From: Crocodylus rhombifer
Taxonomy: Eukaryota; Chordata; Crocodylia; Crocodylidae
Assembly (NCBI GenBank): GCA_038503035.1
Contig: JAVSML010025154.1
Coordinates: 310,001 to 374,000, forward strand
DNA: 64,000 nucleotides
Reading direction: 5' to 3'
A model generated the notes under the pieces. It searched no databases. It was not told where the DNA came from and saw only the letters and a list, made by a program, of their open reading frames with translations. How positions within the stretch are numbered: position 1 is the stretch's first letter; every line of letters starts with the position of its first letter. Position numbers and translations under genes: made by a program. Positions 25,837 to 38,755 of this stretch are shown here, piece by piece.

Positions 25837-28341
25837 CTAAAATAAAAAGCAAAGGGGCCAAAATAATGAGTTTTCATAATGATGATTTTTCTGCTACGTA
25901 TAAAAATCACACCCAATAGAAAAGCAAAATCTGCCTTTTCTGATACCACAGTGATACTTTTATAACACTAGTCCACTCTCACTCTCCTGAGGTGGAGGTG
26001 ATTAGGCAGACCATCAGCATATACTCTTCATCGTTAGGAAGAAAGTAAAGATATCTTTTGTACAGGTGAAATAACATTTTCTTCTCTTACAGTAACTGTG
26101 ACTCATCTCAATGCTTTTTTCATATATATTCTCCCTGTGTACAGTGAGGGCTGTGCCTGCACCCTGAAAGTGCCTAAGCCACCAACCAGAGATAAAAGCG
26201 TGGGGCAACTCCAACCATTCCCCATGTCCTTTGACAATACAGAAACTCGATTTTACCAGATGCATAGTAGTGAGCAAAGATGAAGGTCATGAAATAAGAT
26301 CTGAATTGACAGACCTTTCAGAAGTGAGAAGGACACTTTCAACTAACAGCCCTTATCTCCAAAACATGTATGTGAAGTCAGATTTCCAGGGAGTCCATAT
26401 ACCTTGTCTGTAAAGGTTGTCTAAATGGCTGCTAAACTCAGCATGGAGGCTCCTATCATCAATAACTTTGGTTGCAATAGTAAAACAGTAGGCTTTCAGA
26501 GTGTCTTTTTCCATCAACTTAACTATGACAGGATTTGCAGGTAAAACATACAGTGACATATCTAATTGAGGCATACTAATATGTAGAGTCTTCAACCACC
26601 CTTGTAATAAAGGTGAACTCTGGAAGTCTGAATTATGTATGTGCAAGAAACCAGAAGTTTTGAGAAACTGGAGACAAGTCTTCACTGATGTCTTGATATG
26701 AGTATTTAAGTGGGTTGAATGGTCAAATCAATCTTGGAATATTTATCTGGAAAGACAGGTCACTGTCATGGTAGAATTTCCTAAAACACCATTAATGAAT
26801 GGGAGTTAATGTTGAATTTTCCTCCCCTACCTATCCCATAAAAGGGTGAAAAGATGGAAAGCCTGCTGAGTAGACTTGGTTCTGAGTTGAGATGACTTTA
26901 CAACAATTAGCCAGCTGCCTATATGTAGGTAAGTTTGCACTCTTTGTGAAGGAAACATACTTACAATGGATATAACAATTAGGCTTGGAGTGTTTTGTTG
27001 GTGAATGGTTAAAACGTTTACAAATCTCCTTGTGGGTGTGAGTACTTCAGAGAGTGTAAAGCTTCATTTTCATATTGAAAAGTTTTTATCCTTCAAATGG
27101 ATGGTCCTCAATTTTAATTTGTAATTCTTTAAGGATCAAATGGTTGAAGCTAAGAGGACCTCCTCATAGCAACCAAAGTAGGTAGAGATCCGAAATCTGT
27201 ATTTGCAGCATTACAGGCTCCTTGTGGGGAATAGATATATGGCACAAGTTGATTTTCAGGAGTCAGAGACAAAAGCCTGTTATTATGTTTGCACTTTTTG
27301 TTACAGAATCCAAATCCAAATAATCATGTTTGGTAATAATTACATCCTGGTAGGTAATTACAACATTGCAGGCTTATTGAAGAAAAGAAGGGAGGGGGGG
27401 AAATCTATCAAAGGACTGAGTAATAAGCTTGGACTTCTAAATAGTTAAAACAATGAAGAAGCCATGCAATGTGCAGAAAATCCCAAGCATCAGCTCATAG
27501 CCATGAGCAAGCACTGAAGAGGATCTCGGGGGCCAGCTCTACGATTTTGCCCTTTATTGCCATTGGCTGGGAGCACAAGAATAATCAAGGCACAGATGCA
27601 GTTCCCAACAGACACTGACGACTGAAAAAAAAAATCGAAATCTGAGTGCACTGGGCACCAACACTGACCTATATACAGACAAGCGCTTGAACAATCATTT
27701 CCTTAATTTTTTTTAGTGCTATAGCTTCAATGTGCCAAGTCTGTTTTCCAGTCAATGAGCACACTTTGAGCTTATTAGTAAAACGAAATGTTGGACTCTC
27801 ACAGTCTCCTCCGCAGCCCCCAGTTCCTGCTGCCCTTTATAAAAGTGATGGTGGATTCATCTTCCTCACCCTACTTCACATCCCTATAAAAAACATTGAC
27901 TTTGGTTACCTTCTGGAATCACAAAGCAGCTATTATTTTATAAGGTGTCAAGATACTTGTTTTTATATGTTAACAAGGAAGAAACCAAGATAAAACATTA
28001 CATTTATTTTTATCTAATCAATTATTTAAGAATATAAGGTAAATTCTATTTATAGCTTCTGCATTTGCAGTGGGTAAAGCATAGGGAGCACTGGGAATTG
28101 GCTAAGATAAGAGGAGACTAGCAGGATAGAATAGCCCAAGGGGGACTAAAAAGTTGGGATTACAAATAACAGTGGCCATACACTGTTGTTCCTAAACACT
28201 GAATCCTAAATGCCCAGCAGAAAAGTAGTTAAGACCAGTCCTAGAGCTCACTGGAGAGCTTATTAGTTATTATGCCCCTGCTGTTGTATGCTTTGGGAAT
28301 CCACAAAGAAGAGTCATCCTCCATCCATTTTCCATCTCCTT

Positions 28342-29155
28342 GGCTAGGGACAGACGTTCAGAAAAGCCTGAGCCGGAATTGATTCAATCTTTGCAGGTTA
28401 GTGTAACCTGCAAAACTTGAACCAATTTGGAGGTTGATAGACGTTCCCTTTTCATTCCAGAAATGCAGGCACATGCCTGCAGTGGCTCAGGTTAGAAGCT
28501 GGGAGGCACTACAGCAGCCCTCCCTCCCTTCCACAGGGCTGATCTGAGGGGGGGTGGGCATCCAGACAGGATGCTCTGGTTATTCTCCCCCCTGCTCCTA
28601 AGCAGCCCAGCAGGGAATGTTTATCACCCCTAACTAATGGAGCTCTTCTTAAACAGGTTGTCCAAGGAAGGAAATTATGCTACCTGTTGATTAGCTCCAA
28701 AAAGCCTGTCTGGCTTAGTCTTCTCCCACAGCACGGACTGTAGCCAGCATGTGGTCTGCTAGCTTATGCTGAGGTGGTTGCATAAGGCAGAGGGGAGGGG
28801 TGAATAATTCCTGTTTAGCAGGAAGAAGCCAGGCAGATGCTCTGTGCCTGCAAGTCTCTGCCAGAGCTGGAGCCAGGGGAAGGGCCAGCCCTGCTGTGGA
28901 GCAGAGAGCCCCACCCAGCCCAGAGAGCATGCCAGGATGCTGCGGGTGTCTGGTTTATCTTAAACCAGCAAGGGGTCTAGGAAGACACTGCATAAACCAA
29001 TTTGACCCAAATAAGTTAAGTCTGATACTACATAGAACCAGGTTTATTTCAAACCAGTTTCAGGCATTTTCAAACTGGTTTATGTGCACTGAATGTCTGT
29101 TCTGTTACAGGTCTGATCACTTATCCCAGTTTATGTGTAATGTCTGTCCCTAGCC
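28342..29155 (+). mobile_element. TIR transposon family T1, copy D
   Basis: Full-length copy in intron 2 with the best-preserved ends: GGCTAGGGACAGACGTTC at the left and AATGTCTGTCCCTAGCC at the right. Interior type is the same as copies A and C, with TGCAGGCACATGCCTGCA in place of the perfect palindrome. The AAACCGGTTT sites have decayed to AAACCAGTTT or AAACTGGTTT, and a few tens of bases near the right end are missing compared with A. Confidence 0.8.
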
Positions 29156-29683
29156 CTCCTGTACAGGGCAGGATTTAGTTGTAATGCACAAGGGTCATTT
29201 CATTTGTGCATAATGGTTCAGATTGAATATGTGGGGCTAATTCCTCTTTGCTACAACTACACTGACTTCACTGGAGCTCCACTAAGGATGGTATTGCCCT
29301 AGAGAATATAAACAGTAATATATTTGAATCACTTGGACCATAAGTCCCAGTTAAAAACAAGGCAAGTGCCTCTGTTTCCCAAGTAGTGTTCTTTTGCTAA
29401 CAGAATGTCCCGGAAGTAAATAGTTTACCCAGCAGGAGCCATGGCCATAACCCAAAACAAACCATACAGTGCGTGTTTACAGCAAACCTAACTTTTTTGA
29501 CTCTTCAGCTTTAACCCCAGGCTCTCTTCTCAATTTTTTCCCAACTCATTAAATTTGCATTAGCAAAACATCATGCCATTCAAACACAGGGAGCCTGCCT
29601 ATTCAAAAGTCTTTTGTATTCCCAAACACTCAGTGTCTCCACAGGGAAAAGGCAAACACTTACTTGATTAAGTTTACTTTTCC

Positions 29684-29688
<5 letters not shown>

Positions 29689-29719
<31 letters not shown>
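29689..29719 (+). repeat. (TG)n microsatellite
   Basis: About fifteen uninterrupted TG units followed by TATGCACACATACACA, so the flank continues as the complementary dinucleotide. Likely polymorphic. Confidence 0.95.
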
Positions 29720-29722
<3 letters not shown>

Positions 29723-29833
29723 CACACATACACAGAATGACTGCACTGGAATATTCATATAAGAGCTGCAGGATCAGACTTCAGAGACCCCAACTCAATA
29801 AAGCACATAATTAACTTTTCTAAGTTGGATCCT

Positions 29834-30165
29834 TAAGGCGTGTCCAGATGAGTACGAACATGTGGTTTGTAGCGCTTCAAAGCACTGGAGATCCCAGTGT
29901 CAAAAAAAACCCCACCACTGAAAAAAGTGGTGTGGTACATGCAGCAGCAGCATATGCTACCAGGAACGGAGCTTGGTTGGCCAGAGCCACACTCTGCCTG
30001 CTGCCCAGGCTCCAAGTGGCCAGACTGGCACTGCTGCTGCCTTAGGAGGCCCCCAGGACTCCAGGTGGAGTGCACAGCAACAAAAAGCAGCAGCACAAAT
30101 TTGTGCCACTGCTATTTTTGCCACGGCAACTGCATGCCTCTAGATGTGGGGACATGCCCTTATTG
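29834..30165. mobile_element. TIR element, about 330 bp
   Basis: The left end AGGCGTGTCCAGATGAG and the inverted right end AGGGCATGTCCCCACATC are similar over their outer ten bases, and TA flanks both sides (CCTTA before, TATTG after). It is related to the element at 18355-19122. A TA duplication would fit a mariner-like mechanism, but the evidence is only two bases. Confidence 0.55.
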
Positions 30166-30254
30166 TCTAAAGCTTTTAGAGTTATCTGAGTACAAGAGAG
30201 TGGCTAACCCTTCAAGAAACCAAATGGTCTTAATTTCAGTAGTCAACGGCTTCC

Positions 30255-30545
30255 ATAGGTCAGAGGCATAACTAGTTACTTAGGTGCCCTGGGCAAGAGG
30301 GGGCATGCTGGGCAGGAAAGGAGGAGGGGGTCCTGAGAGAGTTTTACCTCAAACTGTAGCTTTTGCTGCCAAGGATACTGCATCCTGACTCAGGACTGCT
30401 ACTGCTGTGTCAGGTTTAGGCTACTGTTGTTTCAGTGCAAAACCCCTAACACACTAGATGCATGAACCCCTGTGGCACATGTTCCCTGGGGGAGCCACCA
30501 TTCAAGAACACCCTCTAAATTTGCACCCAGGACAGGTGCTCTGCT
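30255..30545. repeat. Repeat-like segment (AGGTGCCCTGGGCAAG)
   Basis: GGCATAACTAGTTACTTAGG and AGGTGCCCTGGGCAAG start a stretch that ends with TTGCACCCAGGACAGGTGC. The start and end are partly inverse of each other (GGTGCCCTGGG / CCCAGGACAGGTGC). A similar GGGCACCTGTCCTGGGTGC occurs at about 19804. Family unknown. Confidence 0.35.
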
Positions 30546-31245
30546 AATATATTCTGTTGTTTCCAAGGATATGTAAAACTTGCAGAGCCTACTCTTGTAT
30601 TTATCCAAGGCTTCGACTACCTTTGAAGTGTTTTAGTTCAAAAGTGCACTGCCGCCATTTTCTCAGCACAGACAACTGCATGAACCAAATGTGCCCGGAG
30701 CTGTGACACACGCATTTTGTACAAATGCCCACTAACTCTAGATAAAGTGATTTAACTTGTATGTTTAGACCAGCTAGAAATCAATGACAAAAATCCAAAA
30801 TGCTTTTATGGAAGGTCAGTTTGGCAGACACATGGATAAAGTCCATTTTTTAATGCAAGCATCTGTGAGAAAATCCTCTTCTTTTGTTTTTGTTTTAAAT
30901 ATTCTTGGCCAATTTACCTTTGGACTGAACTGGAATTTAAGTATGAAAATGTTCAGCTTCACAGTATAATGTAACATCCCCACCTAAAAGTTGGGTGCAA
31001 ATGAAAATAGAAAGGTAAAATGGAATAACTTTTTAACTCACATTTATAGTAGTCATAATAGCACTTACTAAGACACAAGTGCCCTAGAAAGGTCTGTTCA
31101 GATTTCTCAAAGTCTTAGAAAGGATTAACTGAATTTGTGTTTAAAAACTATTTTTTTTTAAACAAGAATGAAATATTCTACAAAGAGGATATGCCAAACA
31201 TTTTTGTTTCACTTTCCCTTTTAATAATGGTTGAGGAGTAGTTAT

Positions 31246-32136
31246 TAGGCATGTGCAAAGTGGCTAGTATTTGCTTTGGATTTGGATTCGGCCAACTTGG
31301 GGGACAGTGATTCGATTCAGTGATTTGAATCAGTGTCCTGTATTGATTCGGCTGAATCTGATTTGGAGATTTGGCCACCGCCAAGTCTCCAAATCAAACA
31401 AGCCCCGTCTCCCACCTGCTCTCCCAGCCTCATCAATGGTTGCCCCATCCGGCCCCAGCATCCCCACTGCCCTGCATTGCACTGGGGGCTCTGCCATGAG
31501 CCCCTATCTCCTACCCACTCTCCCAGCCCCGCCAATAACTGCCCCATCCAGCACCAGTGTCCCAGCACTTTTTTTTAAAGCCCTGTACTCACTGGCTGCT
31601 GCCAGGCAGGGTGGGGGTGAGGGCGATCCCCGCTGCCCCCCATTGTGCAAGGGGCTCTACCACAAGACCCCAGAGACCCTGATGGCCGCTGCAGCAGCCA
31701 GTGAGTGTGGAGCTTTTTTATTTTGTTTTTAAAGAGCTGGGACACTGGGGCAGGGTAGGGCAGCCATTGACAGGGCTAGGAGAGCGGGCGGGGGTTGTGA
31801 GGAGCTCAGGGGAGCTGGGGGAACAAGTAGGGAATGGGGCCTGGCAGTGGTCCCCCCATGGTTCCCTACCTCCTCCTCCAGCACCCGCCTACCCCACCCC
31901 CTACTTGCCAGCATGGAGTCTGGGTCCAGCTCCCTGTGGTGGTGAGGGGGGACTGCCTGGATATCTGAATCTCTCTGAAGCTATCTGAATCTTTTTCAAA
32001 TAGATTTGGAGAGGTTTGAATTGATTTGGACCTTTTTATTGGTCTTCCGATTTGATTTGGATTCAGAGATTTGGCCACTGAATCTGGCCAAATCTCCTCT
32101 GAATCAAATTGGCCCCCCTAACTTCACATGGCCCTA
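31246..32136. mobile_element. hAT-type non-autonomous element with perfect 8-bp duplication
   Basis: The flanks carry the same octamer GTAGTTAT (31238-31245 and 32137-32144). The ends TAGGCATGTGCAAAG and, inverted, TAGGGCCATGTGAAG are terminal inverted repeats. The outer parts repeat GATTTGG/GATTCGG words many times in both orientations, and the centre is GC-rich. An 8-bp duplication and short inverted ends are the hAT signature. The 153-residue frame across it has no transposase similarity, so the 891-bp element is non-autonomous. Confidence 0.88.
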
Positions 32137-33299
32137 GTAGTTATGGCATCTTCTTAAGTAATATTTGGGAATAAAGGTCAAAATTTCATTTTACCCATTA
32201 AATTTACTGGAATTTAATATAAGCCTATTTGTACTGTGGCTAAACTTAAAGGCCCAAACAAGACTGAAGCCACTCAATGCAAGACAATGCATGGGAGAGA
32301 ATCCATGCTCCCAAGAGTCTGCGATCTAAAACAGACAAGATGATGGAAGATGGGAGAGTGGAGAAGCACAGAGAAGAGAAATGTTGCCTAAAATCAAGGA
32401 CCAGATATGTGGAATACCTGGGAACAGAACCTGGGTGCCCTCAGTACCAGTCTAATGCCTTCTCCACTGGATCGTGCTGCCCCATGAGACAACATTCCTT
32501 AGTCTGACAAATGTCAGTCTGCTATATCTTTTCAATCAATTCTACTTTGATCAGAGAAAAATGCAAATAATCAATCATTTTTGAGCTGTTACAGCAAATA
32601 TTTGTTGTAATGTTTGTAATAAACTTCTTTTAAGCTAAAAATAGTTCTTATAAACAAGCTTTGATTTATTCTTGCTGTCAGGATGTGAACTGTTACCAAG
32701 TTTTAGAACACTTTTTCCGTAGATGCATGTCATTTCCTTCAATCCAACCTTCTGGAACAAATCTGTATGCTCAAAATCAAACTCTTGCTCAAGAAATAAC
32801 TGTTCAGGTGTAAGAAAGCTCCTTTCCCATTTTCAGGAAAAGCCCATACTCTTTCAGGCACCTTGTAACTGGCTTATATGCTATATTTTAAAGTCAAAGA
32901 AATATCAAGGATACGTGTGGTCTATTGGTAGTTGTCTATATTGGCATAACTTGAATTCAATTTTCAGTGCTTGGTCTCCTACTTTGGATTCAGAAGGTTA
33001 TTTGAAATATGGGTTAGATATAGTGCTAAGCAGCTGAAATTCTATAACTACTCCTTCCTTAAAAAAACAGCATCTGGGCTGGAATGGGAAAAGAGTATGG
33101 GTTCTTTAGAAGGATCCATTCACTCTCTCTGTCAAACTGCATTAGGAAGGCACACCAGAGAAGCACAGTACAGATACATCAGAAAAGTGCTGCTGTATGC
33201 TTTCAACATCTTGAAGGCTCATTTAAAGACTTGAACTTTTAGAAAAACATGTATTTTATCATTATTTGATACAAAGCATTCATAACCATTCATATTTAG

Positions 33300-33405
33300 G
33301 GGCTGATCCTGTAAGGTGCTATGCACCCTTCAGTTCCTGAGGCAATCAATGTGCACTACAGATATTCAGGACTCACTCCCCTCCTCCAAGGATCGGGCCA
33401 TTGGC
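33300..33405. repeat. Short palindromic sauropsid repeat
   Basis: The left part GGGGCTGATCCTGTAAGG and the right part AAGGATCGGGCCA are inverse relatives, and GTGCTATGCACCCTTCAG lies inside the left arm. This wording is known to me from short palindromic elements common in turtles and crocodilians (GATCCTGCAAGGTGCTGAGCACC type). Heavily diverged here. Confidence 0.5.
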
Positions 33406-33649
33406 TGACAGAACACTGCAGTGCAACTTCTCAAAAGAGAGAAGTTCAGGCAATGAAACATTCAACACACTGCAATGCAGGGAGTTATTTTTTAAATTTA
33501 ATAAACAAACACACACATTATTTTTAAAGCACTATTCTAGGCTACATTGGTCCCAGATTAAGTGCATGGTGTCTAAATGTTGTAAACAATGACCAAATCA
33601 GTGCTCTGTATAGCACTGTATGCTAGTCCTTAAATCCATACAGAAAAGC

Positions 33650-33870
33650 TATTTTTTCCCTTCCATTCCCCATGGGCTTTCCGGCTCCGTTGTCTCCCCC
33701 CCTTGAAACAACTTTACACTGGCTTCCTTGCAGCCTCCCTTCTCTGAAACAACTTCCTGTCTGCTTCCCTGCCCCTTCACTGTTTCTTCTGCTGTCTCTG
33801 TGCAGAAACAACTCCCAGACAGTTTCCTCTGCTGGACTGCTACACAGAAAAGTTTCCCAGGTGTCTGTCT
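33650..33870 (+). repeat. Degenerate tandem (GAAACAACT)-spaced segment
   Basis: GAAACAACT recurs three times (about 33705, 33747, 33806), with a weaker version near 33847. Each is followed by a pyrimidine-rich CTTCC/CTGCTT stretch, giving irregular units of about 40-60 bp. This looks like an old minisatellite or repeat interior. The antisense frame through it has no known domain. Confidence 0.35.
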
Positions 33871-35694
33871 GACCACTTGAATGGGCAAAGGGAAAGCTGA
33901 CAAAATATTCTTTGCCTGATTAGCAGGGCTAAAGAGCCTAGCATAATATGGGTCACATCATGCAGCCCTGACAGACACAGCTCCCTGACGTCAATTAGAG
34001 TTCTGGATGTGCAAAGCAGTAATCCCCATGATGCTTTTCTTGTGAAAGTTGTCACAGTATGCAGTTGGCTACTGCCAACAGCTGATTTTTAACATGGCCT
34101 ACTAAATAGACTCTGCTGTTGTCTGTGCGTTGGAAAAAACACCAGTCCCTAAAGTGCATATTCTAACACCTTCAAGACAGATAATGCAAATAAATGCCTT
34201 CAATCTTTTTGACTACTTTGGTTTTGAAGAGTCAGTCAGAGCATCTTTTACCATGACTGGATTAGACAGAAAGATAGTAAAATATACCATGGCAACATAA
34301 TTAGAAGACACCTTAAAATTTTTAAGATAATCATAATTAAATGTTACTTTGCCTAAAGTTTCAATTATATTGTGTTCTGTTCTGTTCTGTGGACAACCTG
34401 GAAACAATATTATAAAGCCATTGTTTCAGTTTACTTCCTCTGATACTAATCTCAATCAGGCCATCAGACCAGCAGCCTGCATTTTTAAATGTTAAAGGCT
34501 TCCTTTCCAACGTTCCCACACAGAATTGCCTACTGTGAAAATCAAAGGGAAATTACTAAGAAAAGCAGCATCTTTTATAAAGCAAAAGCTGGTATTTTTT
34601 ACCCTTTTGAACTCCAAGATATGCAACCAGCTATTTCCTATTGTGACAGGACACAAAGGAGCAAACTCAGACCCTTCAATGACTTCAGCTGAGTTGTAAT
34701 CTTATGCCCAGAAATTGGGATTTTCAAAGGGGCTTCGTTGAGCAGGTGGCAAGGCCCTACCACTGAAATTTTGGCTCTGTTTCTGGTTCTGCACTTGGCT
34801 TGATGAAGGACCTCAGACAAATATCACTTAACTTCTCTGGGTCTCTGTTAGAGAATATACAAAGTGTGGATAATGATACTGATCTCCTTTACTAAGTGCT
34901 TTAAGATCTGTCAATGGAAAGTGCGGTGTAAGACCTAGATGTTTTGGAAGTGTTTCAAGTTCTATTGATGATACAAGGTTTCTAAATCCAAAGAATTTCC
35001 ATCAACTTGAGTAGAATTACTAGTGATTCACAGTAACAGCAGTATTTGGCCCTAAAAGAAAAACAATCAAAGAAGTAGTCTAATTCCTTTAGGATACCTC
35101 AATTAAATGCACAGAAATTACTTTAGATGATACTGTTGGTGGGTGACCTTAGAAATGAGAATTTACAAGACTACAGCCTACAATCAATTGTCTCAACCTA
35201 CATATGCCCCTTTAATCATTGGATAAAATGTGACACCAGTGCTGGAAGCAGGGACCAGAACCCAGCACCACTCCTTCCTAGAGGAAGTCTCATCCTTTGT
35301 TTACTCATCCTTTGGCCCTACCAGTCTTGCACTCCTTTCTACACAATGGCCCAGCTTTAACAGGAGGGATGGAGAATGCCCCATCTCTGATTAGGGGACT
35401 CTTCTGGGATATGGGGGAGTATGGGTTAGAACTGCCTCAAGCTGAACTTTCTCACTTCTTGAGCAAGTGCTCAAACTACTGCTGTATTACATAAAAGATG
35501 GGCCTGTCTCCACCTTCCCCTCCTGCCATCATATTTTAAAAGAAAAGAGTATGTCAATTGTCTGTGCCAACAAGAACAGCTTAGATGCCTAAGTCCAGGA
35601 GGTGGTTCTGGACCGTGATTACCAACCCCTCGTAAGTGCTTAATTCAAGGCTAAAGGTAAATGCTGAAGTCTGAAAGAAAGGCAGTCTGGAAGA

Positions 35695-35900
35695 AAGCCT
35701 TGTCTTAGAATGGAGTATCAAACCACCCCAGCTGGAAACTGTGCAGACTGGTGATCCCAGGAACCAGGGTCAGCCAGGGATAGGCACACAAGTTACTCCT
35801 TCCACACCCCTTCCTTCAGTCAATTTCTTATTGGTGAGGTTAGACACCCCTTCTCCTGCACTCCCTCCACTCACCATGGTGGACACTGTGAATCCCATTT
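35695..35900 (+). repeat. GC-rich repeat, partial relative of the 37-kb element
   Basis: It begins GCCTTGTCTTAGAATGG and then follows the 37.05-kb sequence: CAGCTGG-A-CTGTG, CCAGGGTCAGCCAGGG, GGCACACAAGTT and CTCCTTCCA in the same order. Only the first part of the longer element is present. Confidence 0.6.
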
Positions 35901-37015
35901 TTAGGCATCTAATGCTCCTCAGTCACTGCATTTGGAACTTAGGCACTGTTCTCAGGATTGTAAATTGCAGTTCTAGAACTGGGTACTTACAACGTAAGCA
36001 TGGCCACGATGAGCATCACTGTGCAACCGTCCCTTTGTGGATCTGGGGCATTATCTCGTCATTTTGGGAACAGCCTTGACTGTTTAGGTTAGACATTTTA
36101 TATAAACTAGATTTAATGGGTGCACTTATTTTTAAATTAATTATAACTTTACAATAATATTTGCTGCATTTATATACACACATTATGTCAGTGGAACTAG
36201 CTTGTAATTCAATTTGAAAAATACTCTAAAAGGCAGCCCAGTACAAAAGTACTGCCTGCTTAAGCACTGTTGTTATTATTCAAGCTTTAATTGTTTTTTT
36301 AGCAAAAGGTACAGGCATCTAAACAAACTAAAACAAAACCACTTTGACATTATAGCATGTGTAACATGTTCCCCAGTTAATAGCTTGCAGGGGCTGATCT
36401 CTTTAATTCCCATGAATTTTGGTGGAAAGTGGGAGTGCTGAGTGATTCAGAAAACTGGATCTCAAACTCTCACCAAATTCACAATCTGGCTAGGATTTTC
36501 AAAGGTGCTTGGAATAACTGGATAGCAAGCTCTCATTGGTAGTCAATGAGAACTGGCCATGTAACTCCATCTATTAATTACTACTAATTTAGACAGGTAT
36601 AAGTTACAGCAGAATGTGGTCCAATCTCTCATAAAGTCCAGTTTCCATTTAGCTTCATATATTTTTCAGAACTGTTAAATGACTAACAGTAATCCTGCTC
36701 ATGCTGGAGCCAGAAGCTGTATTGGAGCTATAGTTTTATATTAAATTTGATAGACTTTTGTAGACAGCATAGTGGCAAAAATGAACTCATTCATAACTGG
36801 ATGAGGAAGTACCATGAATTAGAAACTAATTCTTATCTGGCATTTTTATTAACTGATCCGAAAAACTATGCTGTTTAAATATTAACTGGTTTACATCACT
36901 ATTATAGAGCAAAGGGCTCCATATTACCAGTTACCCATCTGTCTACAGTGACAAAAATCATTTTAAGTAAAATCTTAAATGCTAATATCATATTTATTCA
37001 GTTCCAAGATGAGGT

Positions 37016-38117
37016 TTTCCCCCATGAAACATGGGGGAAATAAAGCCTTGTCTTAGAACAGCTGGGAGCTGTGTGGACCAGTGGTCCAGGGGGCCAAGGT
37101 CAGGCAGGGGCAGTGTCAGCAGCACACAGGTTGCTCCTTCCAGCATGTACTCCCTACTTAGCTCCCCTTACCCCATTATCTTCACCAGCAGGGAGCTGAT
37201 GCTGGAAGGAGGAATCTGGGCACCACTATTGCTGTCCCTCAATGAGCCAGGCTCCCTGTACAAACATTTCCTACAGCACAAGCTAGAGCAGTCTGGCTCC
37301 CAGCTGACACAGGCATGGGGAAGCTCCAGAGCCACTGCTGCCCCTGACTGCAGGGAGAAGCTGTGGCGGTGTGAAGGTTCTTCCTTCCAGCCTGCTCCCA
37401 GATGGCAGTGGAGAAAAAAGTGGGAGCAGGGAAGGAGAACTAGGCAGGGAAGGATGAACCTACATACAGCCATAGTTTCTCTTTGCAGCATGGCTCAGGA
37501 ACAGCTCAGGGGCTCCCCTGTGCCCGCATCAGTTGGTCAGACCACTCCAGCTGGGAGCTGTACGGTGCAGCTCTGCAGGCAGACTAGCTCAGTCAGGACC
37601 TCATGTCTGCTCCCTAGAGGAACCTGTGTGCCTCTGATGTTGTCCCTGGCTGTCCTGGGCTCCCCACACAGCTGGGCCCTGCAATGCAGAGCAGAAATGG
37701 TACAGGAGCAGCTCTGGGATTCCCCTTCAGCTCATATCAGCCAGGGACAGTGATGAAAGGGAAGTCAAATAGAGCTGGGGAAATGGCAGGGTGCCAGGTA
37801 AAAGTGGCAGGGAGGTAGAAACAGGGGTGTAAGTGGTGGAGGGGCAGCCACTGGGACACAGATACCAGGGGAGTACAGCACATGGAGGCAAGGGGCCTTT
37901 GCCTGCTCTCTACACTATTTGCCTCCTTGCCACTTGCCCCTCCCCACCCTTGCTTTCCCTACCACTGCCCTCCTGCCCCTGCTTTCTCACTGCAGCGGAT
38001 GGAGGACAACTTTAAGACAACTCCCTAATAATCAGATTCTAGACATGTAAAATGTATAAATTTGTTATAATTTTCCATGTCTAGAATCTAATTATTGAGG
38101 GGAGGGTTTGTCTTAAA
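37016..38117. mobile_element. GC-rich element bounded by hairpins, about 1.1 kb
   Basis: A perfect 11-bp hairpin with a 3-nt loop (37016-37026/37030-37040, TTTCCCCCATG) precedes the conserved start GCCTTGTCTTAGAA. At the other end a large hairpin is formed by 38011-38047 and 38076-38117. Its inner arms AATAATCAGATTCTAGACATG-like match 20 of 21, and its outer arms TTTAAGACAA/TTGTCTTAAA are perfect. The centre is GC-rich with a 240-residue frame (37031-37753) that shows no domain and overlaps another frame on the opposite strand. Whether the two hairpins mark one element's ends is inference. Confidence 0.5.
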
Positions 38118-38528
38118 TTTCCAGGTGTCTTGAATTTGAGTAAATAAGATACTGTGACAGAGAAATTTTTATTTATAAAAGCCATAATTATAGAAAAACC
38201 CAGAGAAGCACATGCTTATTCACATCAAGAAATAATTTCAAAATTGATGCAAATGTATTGAAGATCAACATTACTAAGATACAGTCAGAGTTTTCATTTT
38301 AGGAGCCATTTTTCTATTGACTCTAATGCAGTCTGCCATTACCCTTAATGACAAGCATATTGGTAGAAAGGAAGTTTTGCTTTATTGTAGAAAATGATTA
38401 TAAAAAGTATCTGATGTACTAACATCACTAACACTACCGGATTCTAAAACAAATAATCTTTGTAAAATTGTTTCAAATATTCAGAGGTATGGTAACTCTT
38501 AGGTGAGCAGACTGAATACATTTATATT

Positions 38529-38755
38529 GGGCGCATCTTCACAAGACACTGCTGCACTATACAAGTACAAAATAAATGTGCAGTAAACGAAGTTACTGCG
38601 CAGTAGCACCAGCAAACACCTTTTAAGTGATGCTACTGCACGGTACCATAATGCTACTGCACAGTAACGTCTCAGCATGGTGTTTACCACATGATACTAC
38701 TGTGCAGTCGTATCAGGTTACCGCACAGTTGGCATCTCATGTAGGTGTACTCACT
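38529..38755. mobile_element. Stem-loop-rich foldback element
   Basis: The segment repeats CTACTGCACAGTAAC-like and TACTGTGCAGT-like words in both orientations and ends GGCATCTCATGTAGGTGTA, which is also the end of the element at 42660-42810. Its inverse, TACACCTACATGAGATGCC, resembles the left end of the 493-994 element (TACATGAGAC). No coding capacity. Confidence 0.55.

Noticed and set aside
29689..29719. CRISPR-like or regulatory repeat array
   Set aside because: Plain TG microsatellite. No spacer-repeat arrays occur anywhere in the window, as expected for a vertebrate nuclear genome.
31271..31732. 153-residue frame as a hAT transposase remnant
   Set aside because: No zinc finger, DDE or dimerisation motif visible; the frame is made of GATTTGG-type repeats and GC-rich low-complexity sequence.
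37031..37753. 240-residue open frame as a possible gene
   Set aside because: It lies in a GC-rich repeat with a relative at 35.7 kb, has a competing frame on the other strand, no domain, and no splice or promoter context.
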